DNA from: Bacteroidales bacterium | GTDB lineage: Bacteria > Bacteroidota > Bacteroidia > Bacteroidales > UBA10428 | DNA: 20,502 bases | Reading direction: 5' to 3' | Assembly (NCBI GenBank): GCA_030626465.1 | Contig: DAOUOU010000015.1 | Coordinates: 1 to 20,502 of the forward strand | Shown here: positions 15,515-20,502 of the stretch, one piece after another | How the letters are laid out: every line of letters starts with the position of its first letter | Numbering within the stretch: position 1 is the first letter of the stretch | The notes under the pieces: model-generated | What the model was told of the DNA's origin: nothing | Database searches by the model: none | The model's input: the letters and a program-made list of their open reading frames with translations, nothing else | Program-made: the position numbers and the translations under genes

Positions 15515-15919
15515 ATGATGGAAGAAGGTAAAGAAAAAAAAGAAGGTATTGAGACCAACCAAAGGGAGGAGATATTTTCTAAAGCCGTTCGTGCAGGTAA
15601 AAGAACATATTTCTTTGATGTGAAAGCAACCAGAAGAAATGACTACTACCTCACGATTACCGAAAGTAAGAAACGTTATCACAAGGATGGCCGCTTTTTC
15701 TATGAGAAGCACAAAGTTTTCTTATACAAAGAAGATTTTGATAAATTCATTGTTGGACTGACAGAGTCTGTCGAATTCATTAAAGAAGCTAAGCCAGTAG
15801 AAATTCCTGAAGAAGAAGTAGAGAAACAGGACGCCACTCAATCCTACACTGATGTGGAATTCGAGGACCTAGAGAAAGTAGAGGCAACTACTACCGACGA
15901 AGGTACTGAAGAAAAATAA
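15515..15919 (+). CDS. DUF3276 (PUR-like nucleic-acid-binding) protein
   Basis: A 134-residue cytoplasmic protein. Residues 18-90 match DUF3276, the bacterial relatives of eukaryotic Pur-alpha: EEIFSKAVRAGKRTYFFDV, ATRRNDYYLTITESKKR and the strand-rich FYEKHKVFLYKEDFDKF. PUR-type repeats bind single-stranded DNA or RNA, which is the likely activity. The C-terminal 45 residues are a strongly acidic, low-complexity tail (PEEEVEK, DEGTEEK), probably disordered. Start is Met at 15515 or the next codon. It is a single-gene unit with its own promoter and an intrinsic terminator. Confidence 0.9.
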   Translation: MMEEGKEKKEGIETNQREEIFSKAVRAGKRTYFFDVKATRRNDYYLTITESKKRYHKDGRFFYEKHKVFLYKEDFDKFIVGLTESVEFIKEAKPVEIPEEEVEKQDATQSYTDVEFEDLEKVEATTTDEGTEEK

Positions 15920-15935
15920 AACTACCATTTGAATC

Positions 15936-15969
15936 CAAAAAGGGGCATCAAACTGATAGCCCTTTTTTT
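15936..15969 (+). terminator. Intrinsic terminator after the DUF3276 gene
   Basis: A hairpin forms 17 bases after the stop: AAAAAGGGGCATC, loop AAACT, GATAGCCC, with one bulged A, followed by TTTTTTT. The A-run before the stem pairs with the T-run, so it could also act on leftward transcripts arriving from the thiamine-binding gene. Confidence 0.75.
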
Positions 15970-16010
15970 ATTTATATTATTAATTAATAAGATGTTACAA
16001 CTCCGGAAGA

Positions 16011-16304
16011 TTAATCATGTTTTCTGGTTTTATCTTCGAAATGCAGATCCTGATTCTTGTTTACCTGTATTTTAAGGAAGGAAATCATGGTTTCTGCTCC
16101 ATGATTTAAACATTCCAGTTGTACTTTTTTTACTACTTCCATTATACTATCGTAGTCACCTTCCATTACAGTTTCAAAAGGACAAACCCTATATTTGACT
16201 CCGGATGACTTAATTATTTCAATAGCTTTATCTACAATTTCATAAGGATGCTTTGTTTCTGATGAAGGAAGTACCTGTAATGCAACATTGACAGTATGAA
16301 GCAT
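16011..16304 (-). CDS. Thiamine-binding protein, MTH1187/DUF77 family
   Basis: A 97-residue cytoplasmic protein of the MTH1187/YkoF-like family (PF01910), small ferredoxin-like subunits, some of which bind thiamine. Clear signatures are VNVALQVLP, HPYEIVDKAIEIIKSSGVKY, PFETVMEGDYDSIMEVVK and HFEDKT near the C-terminus; length is typical. It starts 15 bp after the end of the HEAT-like gene on the same strand, so the two are probably co-transcribed. No thiamine biosynthesis or transport genes are nearby, so ligand and role remain open. Confidence 0.88.
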   Translation of the reverse strand: MLHTVNVALQVLPSSETKHPYEIVDKAIEIIKSSGVKYRVCPFETVMEGDYDSIMEVVKKVQLECLNHGAETMISFLKIQVNKNQDLHFEDKTRKHD

Positions 16305-16319
16305 GGTAAATTAATGGAT

Positions 16320-17048
16320 TTAGAGAATATTGTTGATTGCCAATAACTCTCTGATTTCTTCAATTGATAGAACTCTTACATTGGTTATAATATAATCGTT
16401 AAAGAGAAAGCTGCCAAATTCATTACATTCCTTAATAACCTTATCGAATAATTGTTGAACAGGTACGTGAATAGGAATGATTGTAAGAATAGAAGCAAAA
16501 CTATCTTCAAAAATTATATCTTCTATCTCTGCCCCGCTTCTGGAAAATGCAAAATCCAATTCACTTTTGATAATTCTTTGTTGCACAAGTGAAATGGAAG
16601 ACCAGTCACCAGTAAAAAAAACTATGAAATACCTTAATTTATTACCTTTTCCTCCTAAACCAGTAGTAATAAGTACTTTGTTTTCATCTAAAAATTTACT
16701 CTCCAGCAAGAGTCTGCTTTCCTGCAGTGCCAGGTAGGTCCAGCCATAGAGATTGTTATTGGACTCATACAGATATTTTTCAATTGCACGATAGGCTTCT
16801 ACACTATTTATTGAAGCCAGTTGAACAAGAATGTTTTTCTTATGATCAATAGGTATAGTCTTATCAAATATCAAATCTTTGTCTCGTATTATTTCTTCCT
16901 GACTGCGTTGGTTGTTTGATTTATTGGAACACTCAAAATATTCTGACTGAGTCACAGAATCAATTTGTTCTTCCAATATATTGATCCCTTCTGTACCAAC
17001 ATCCAGGTATTCACTGAGCAAATCACATATGTTCTTATTTTTTTCCAC
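16320..17048 (-). CDS. Unknown protein with HEAT-like helical repeats
   Basis: I do not recognise a named family. The 242-residue protein has no signal peptide or membrane helix. The N-terminal 65 residues are acidic and polar (EYLDVG, ECSNKSNNQRSQEE). Residues 68-118 look like paired amphipathic helices of HEAT type: DHKKNILVQLASINSVEAY, AIEKYLYES and LYGWTYLALQESRLLLE. From about 125 the pattern changes to an alpha/beta domain (VLITTGLGGKGNKLRYFIVFF ... FASILTIIPIHVPVQQLFDKVI). A scaffold or regulatory function is plausible but not shown. It probably shares an operon with the thiamine-binding gene and is divergent from feoAB. Confidence 0.7.
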   Translation of the reverse strand: MEKNKNICDLLSEYLDVGTEGINILEEQIDSVTQSEYFECSNKSNNQRSQEEIIRDKDLIFDKTIPIDHKKNILVQLASINSVEAYRAIEKYLYESNNNLYGWTYLALQESRLLLESKFLDENKVLITTGLGGKGNKLRYFIVFFTGDWSSISLVQQRIIKSELDFAFSRSGAEIEDIIFEDSFASILTIIPIHVPVQQLFDKVIKECNEFGSFLFNDYIITNVRVLSIEEIRELLAINNIL

Positions 17049-17169
17049 CCTATTCTTTTTCAGACAAGTATCATTTAGTTATTCTCTAAAATATGAAAAA
17101 CATACTGCAAAATCAATTAATTTAAGATATTTAGACAAAGTTTTAAAGCTAATGTAATAATAACTATAT

Positions 17170-17206
17170 ATACCTACTATTTGGTATAGGAATAACTTAC
17201 TATTTG
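17170..17206. promoter_or_regulatory. Candidate operator upstream of feoAB
   Basis: ATACCTACTATTTGGTAT (17170-17187) is an imperfect palindrome with 7 of 9 base pairs matching. Part of it, TACTATTTG (17175-17183), recurs as a direct repeat at 17198-17206, 23 bp later, about two helical turns. It sits 29-65 bases before the feoAB start, where a metal-dependent repressor (Fur or DtxR type) would bind. It does not match a box I can name. Confidence 0.35.
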
Positions 17207-17234
17207 ATGTAACATTGCGGTTTATTTTTCAATT

Positions 17235-19667
17235 ATGGTATTATCGGAACTGAAGACTGGTGAAGAGGGATTAATATTAAGGGTTAGAGGAAGAGGGGCT
17301 TTTCGTCGTCGTATAATGGAGATGGGCTTTATAAAAGGAACGGCAATTAAAGTCATAAAAAATGCTCCCTTAAAAGATCCGATTGAATACAGCTTAATGG
17401 ATTATCGCATTTCCTTGCGACGTTCAGAGGCAGATTTTATTGAAGTAGACATTCAGGGCAAGAAAAAAAAACATTCTGGCTCGTTTAAGGGTTCCATTCA
17501 TGCATCCTCTGAAAGACAAACTCAGTCTAATGGCAGAAATATCATTAATGTTGCTTTGGTTGGGAATCCTAATGCCGGGAAGACCTCACTATTTAATTTT
17601 GCGTCACGTTCTTTTGAGCACACGGGTAATTACACAGGTGTTACAGTCGACTTAAAAACTGCTCAACTGAGGCAGGATGGCTATGTATTTAATATAACTG
17701 ATCTTCCGGGGACATATTCCATCTCGGCTTTGTCTAAAGAAGAACTGTATGTGAGGGATTTCATTATAGATAAAATTCCAGATGTTGTTGTCAATGTAAT
17801 AGATGCCTCAAATCTTGAAAGAAACCTATACCTTACATCTCAGCTTATCGATATGGATATTAAGGTGGTTTTGGCTTTTAACATGTTTGACGAGCTGACC
17901 AGGAGAAATGACCAGATTGATTTACTTATGTTAAGCAAACTTTTGGGAATACCTGTTGTTCCAACGGTAGGATCAAAAGGAAGGGGAATAAAGGAATTGT
18001 TTCAGAAAATAATAAATGTCTTCAACGATAACGATCCTGTCCAGAGACATATACATATTGATTATGGTAGTGAATTGGAAGAATCAATAAAAAAAATACA
18101 GGCTCTTATCAAGATTCCTGAGAATTATGCCATAACAGACCAAATTTCTTCCCGATTTATAGCCATAAAACTCCTTGAACATGATAAGCATATTGAAAAG
18201 TATATTCTAAGTGCACCAAATAGTGAAATTGTTTTAGAAACTACAAAAAAGGAAAAGAATAGAATTTATCATTTGTACAATGAGGATGCTGATTCTGTTA
18301 TTACCAGCAAGAAGTATGGTTTTATAAGCGGGGCACTTCGAGAAACTTTTCAGAAAGGCGAGCCTAAAAAGCATGAATCAACAGAAATACTCGACAGCTT
18401 TCTGACACACAGATTATTTGGTTTCCCGTTCTTTATACTGTTTATGTGGTTCATGTTTTTTACTACTTTCAAACTTGGCAACTACCCTAAGTTATGGATT
18501 GAACATGCAATAAGTATGTTTGGAACCTGGTTATGCGCTTCAATGTCTGAAGGATCACTAAAAGATTTAGTAATTGATGGTATAATAGGGGGTGTTGGAG
18601 GTGTTCTTGTTTTTCTTCCTAATATTTTAATTCTGTTTCTTTTCATCTCTTTTATGGAAGATTCGGGATATATGGCCAGAGCTGTTTTCATTATGGATAA
18701 ATTGATGCATAAAATTGGACTTCATGGCAAATCATTTATCCCTTTAATAATGGGCTTTGGATGTAATGTCCCTGCTATAATGGCTACCCGGACAATAGAG
18801 GATAGGAACAACAGAATGTTGACAATACTTATAAATCCATTTATGTCTTGTTCTGCACGCCTACCGGTATACTTGCTCTTGATCGGAGCCATCTTCCCGG
18901 GTTTTCAGGGAACACTGCTCTTTTTACTCTACTTTTCAGGGATTTTACTGGCAATCCTTGTAGCACTGATTTTCAGAAAAACAATTTTCAAAAGCAAAGA
19001 CACTCCTTTCGTTATGGAACTACCTCCTTATCGAATGCCCACTTTCAGATCAAGCTTTAAACATATGTGGTTTAAAGGATCACAATATCTTAAGAAGATG
19101 GGTGGAGTAATACTGATTGCATCAATTTTGTTGTGGACATTAGGTTATTTCCCGAGAGAAATACAAAATATAGAGAAGACGGAAGTTATAGCACAAAAGA
19201 ATATACCAAACATGAATCATGAACAAATAAGACTTGAAAACTCTTATATCGGCAGGCTGGGTAAATTTATCGAACCTGTTATTCAACCGCTTGGATTTAA
19301 CTGGAAAATGGGTGTAAGTCTTCTTTCAGGTATTGCAGCCAAAGAGGTTGTAGTAAGTACACTGGGAGTGTTACATCAGGTCGACTCAAAAGACAATTAC
19401 CATAAACCTCAACTGGCAAAAAAGCTTCAACAGGAAGTATATGAATCAGGATCACTTACAGGTACGAAAGTATTTAATCCTCTTTCAACACTTTCTTTTT
19501 TACTTTTTACATTAATATATTTCCCCTGCATTGCAGTATTTTCAGCGGTAAGGAGAGAGTCAGGCAGTATATGGTGGGCAATATTTATGATATTTTATAC
19601 AACTCTGTTGGCATACTGTGTATCATTCCTTGTATTCCAGGCAGGCAGATTGTTAACAGGGATTTAA
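17235..19667 (+). CDS. feoB: Ferrous iron transporter, FeoA-FeoB fusion
   Basis: An 810-residue inner-membrane Fe(II) importer. Residues 1-75 are a FeoA SH3-like domain (LKTGEEGLILRVRGRG, RRRIMEMGFIKG), fused to FeoB as is usual in Bacteroidota. The cytosolic G domain follows: G1 GNPNAGKTS (110-118), G2 around GVTV (135-138), G3 DLPGTYS (156-162) and G4 NMFD (216-219). After a helical GDI-like region, the membrane part starts near residue 395 and includes the two conserved gate motifs GCNVPAIMATRTIEDR and NPFMSCSARLPVY, then AAKEVVVSTLGV. All motifs are intact. A 47-residue partner gene follows 18 bp downstream. Confidence 0.96.
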   Translation: MVLSELKTGEEGLILRVRGRGAFRRRIMEMGFIKGTAIKVIKNAPLKDPIEYSLMDYRISLRRSEADFIEVDIQGKKKKHSGSFKGSIHASSERQTQSNGRNIINVALVGNPNAGKTSLFNFASRSFEHTGNYTGVTVDLKTAQLRQDGYVFNITDLPGTYSISALSKEELYVRDFIIDKIPDVVVNVIDASNLERNLYLTSQLIDMDIKVVLAFNMFDELTRRNDQIDLLMLSKLLGIPVVPTVGSKGRGIKELFQKIINVFNDNDPVQRHIHIDYGSELEESIKKIQALIKIPENYAITDQISSRFIAIKLLEHDKHIEKYILSAPNSEIVLETTKKEKNRIYHLYNEDADSVITSKKYGFISGALRETFQKGEPKKHESTEILDSFLTHRLFGFPFFILFMWFMFFTTFKLGNYPKLWIEHAISMFGTWLCASMSEGSLKDLVIDGIIGGVGGVLVFLPNILILFLFISFMEDSGYMARAVFIMDKLMHKIGLHGKSFIPLIMGFGCNVPAIMATRTIEDRNNRMLTILINPFMSCSARLPVYLLLIGAIFPGFQGTLLFLLYFSGILLAILVALIFRKTIFKSKDTPFVMELPPYRMPTFRSSFKHMWFKGSQYLKKMGGVILIASILLWTLGYFPREIQNIEKTEVIAQKNIPNMNHEQIRLENSYIGRLGKFIEPVIQPLGFNWKMGVSLLSGIAAKEVVVSTLGVLHQVDSKDNYHKPQLAKKLQQEVYESGSLTGTKVFNPLSTLSFLLFTLIYFPCIAVFSAVRRESGSIWWAIFMIFYTTLLAYCVSFLVFQAGRLLTGI

Positions 19668-19685
19668 TGAATTAAAATTGGTCGA

Positions 19686-19829
19686 ATGCTTCAGGATATT
19701 ATTGTATATATAATAATTTTATTTGCTCTGGTGAGAACAGTCTATGCCATCATCAGGTTCCTGCTTCCGGCAAAATCTAAAGAAATGTGTTCTTGTGCCG
19801 GCTGTACCAGGAACGCGAAATACAATTAA
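19686..19829 (+). CDS. FeoB-associated Cys-rich membrane protein
   Basis: A 47-residue protein. Residues 3-27 form one transmembrane helix (IIVYIIILFALV...), followed by a short basic loop and CSCAGC (C35, C37, C40), then a small polar tail. This layout, N-terminal helix plus a C-terminal Cys cluster directly after feoB, is that of the FeoB-associated Cys-rich membrane family (PF12669). It is thought to assist FeoB, filling the place of FeoC, but a mechanism is not established. The gene lies 18 bp after feoB and surely shares its transcript. Confidence 0.85.
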   Translation: MLQDIIVYIIILFALVRTVYAIIRFLLPAKSKEMCSCAGCTRNAKYN

Positions 19830-19960
19830 TGCTAAAGTTACCTTAAATTAGAGTGCTTCACCTTAAATTTTAATTATTTGGTGCATAAAGTATTACTTTA
19901 ATTGCTTTGTTTAATTATTATATTAATCAAACATTAATCAGTTAAAGACAGAAAAATACT

Positions 19961-19968
19961 TATATTTG
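19961..19968 (+). promoter_or_regulatory. Candidate -7 element of the sigma factor gene
   Basis: TATATTTG is an exact TAnnTTTG match 82 bases before the proposed GTG start. The -33 half is not clear. The transcript would have a leader of about 75 bases. The surrounding stretch 19830-20050 is very AT-rich, with a repeated CCTTAAATT (19841 and 19861) and no other gene. Confidence 0.4.
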
Positions 19969-20050
19969 ATCGGATGATGTACCGGGAGATGTTTCGTTTT
20001 TCAATTTAACTGATGTCTGTCTTTTGAAATTGTATCTCTTTTCAGAAGGT

Positions 20051-20502
20051 GTGGCGAAACATACTATTACAGTGAAAAAACTGACCATTGGGCAAATAAT
20101 AGATGGCATAAAAAAGCGCGATAATAAAGTACTCACCTTTATTTACAAAGAAATTTATCCAGCTGTCAGGTATTATGTTCTTTCTAACGGAGGGACACAG
20201 GATGATGCCAAAGACGTTTTTCAGGAATCCATAATAATAGCCTTCAAACAAATTTCCGGTAACACCCTTAAGATAAAGACCAGTTTTGATGCTTATCTCT
20301 ATGGAATATCCCGTTTGATATGGCTTAAGATCTTGCGTAATAAAAAAATTCATGAAAGAAACATCAATCAACTGGAAGAGTCAGAACCTAATTATCATCC
20401 TGCCGATCAGTTGATAGAGGATGAACTGGAAATGAGACTGTTCCGAAAACATTTTTCAAAGCTCGGTGTGGAGTGTCAGAAAGTATTAAAAATGACCCTG
20501 GA
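20051..20502 (+). CDS. ECF-type RNA polymerase sigma factor, 3' end cut by window
   Basis: An open frame runs off the right edge (150 codons visible). The region-2 pattern is clear: FIYKEIYPAVRYYVLSNGG then QDDAKDVFQESIIIAFKQ, the -10-recognition and core-binding helices of sigma-70 family ECF factors, followed by FDAYLYGISRLIWLKILRNKK. The linker EPNYHPADQLIEDELEM leads into the first part of region 4 (FSKLGVECQKVLKM), where the window ends. No in-frame ATG exists upstream, so I propose GTG at 20051; GTG at 20072 is an alternative. No anti-sigma gene is visible, but it could lie beyond the edge. Confidence 0.85.
   Translation, partial: MAKHTITVKKLTIGQIIDGIKKRDNKVLTFIYKEIYPAVRYYVLSNGGTQDDAKDVFQESIIIAFKQISGNTLKIKTSFDAYLYGISRLIWLKILRNKKIHERNINQLEESEPNYHPADQLIEDELEMRLFRKHFSKLGVECQKVLKMTL

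Noticed and set aside
20042..20371. 109-residue minus-strand frame
   Set aside because: It is antisense to the sigma factor gene, whose plus-strand translation has clear sigma region-2 motifs.

Overview
The window looks like a chromosomal segment from a Bacteroidota bacterium, probably near Bacteroidales. The DNA is AT-rich, and start sites mostly lack Shine-Dalgarno sequences. Several upstream regions carry the Bacteroidota -7 promoter motif TAnnTTTG. Lineage-typical families are present: DUF5606, DUF3276 (PUR-like), a long NusB, the order nusB-yajC-ybbR-coaE, a FeoA-FeoB fusion followed by a Cys-rich partner, and a LysM/periplasmic-binding fusion. I see no transposase, integrase, phage gene, CRISPR array, rRNA or tRNA. 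Most of the window is housekeeping DNA.

Layout. Bases 1-437 hold no gene; they contain an imperfect palindromic element (26-150) and short tandem repeats (228-275). At 438-929 is a receiver domain with a C-terminal membrane anchor. It converges, with an 8-bp overlap, on a leftward group: phoH, purC and a secreted three-LysM/periplasmic-binding protein (4904 down to 922). A rightward set starts at 4998: a SAM hydrolase-family protein with a changed active site, mazG, and a small secreted protein. A DUF362 protein with four C-terminal cysteines (minus) is divergent from a small secreted DUF1573 protein (plus). Then come a leftward DUF5606/M3-peptidase pair and the leftward cluster nusB-yajC-ybbR-coaE-TerB/J-domain gene (15309 to 11543).

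Divergent from nusB is a DUF3276 gene with a good promoter and an intrinsic terminator. Next are a leftward pair (HEAT-like unknown protein and thiamine-binding DUF77 protein) and the rightward ferrous-iron uptake unit feoAB plus a 47-residue Cys-rich membrane protein. A palindrome and a direct repeat upstream of feoAB are candidate metal-regulator sites. The window ends inside an ECF-type sigma factor gene.

Functional themes are nucleotide metabolism and house-cleaning (purC, mazG, coaE), RNA and translation-related processes (phoH, nusB, DUF3276), envelope and secretion (yajC, LysM protein, secreted proteins), and iron import. I found no convincing new multi-gene system. The best second-look items are the membrane-anchored receiver, the altered SAM-hydrolase active site, the four-Cys tail of the DUF362 protein, the TerB/J gene in the coaE operon, and the operator-like repeats before feoAB.
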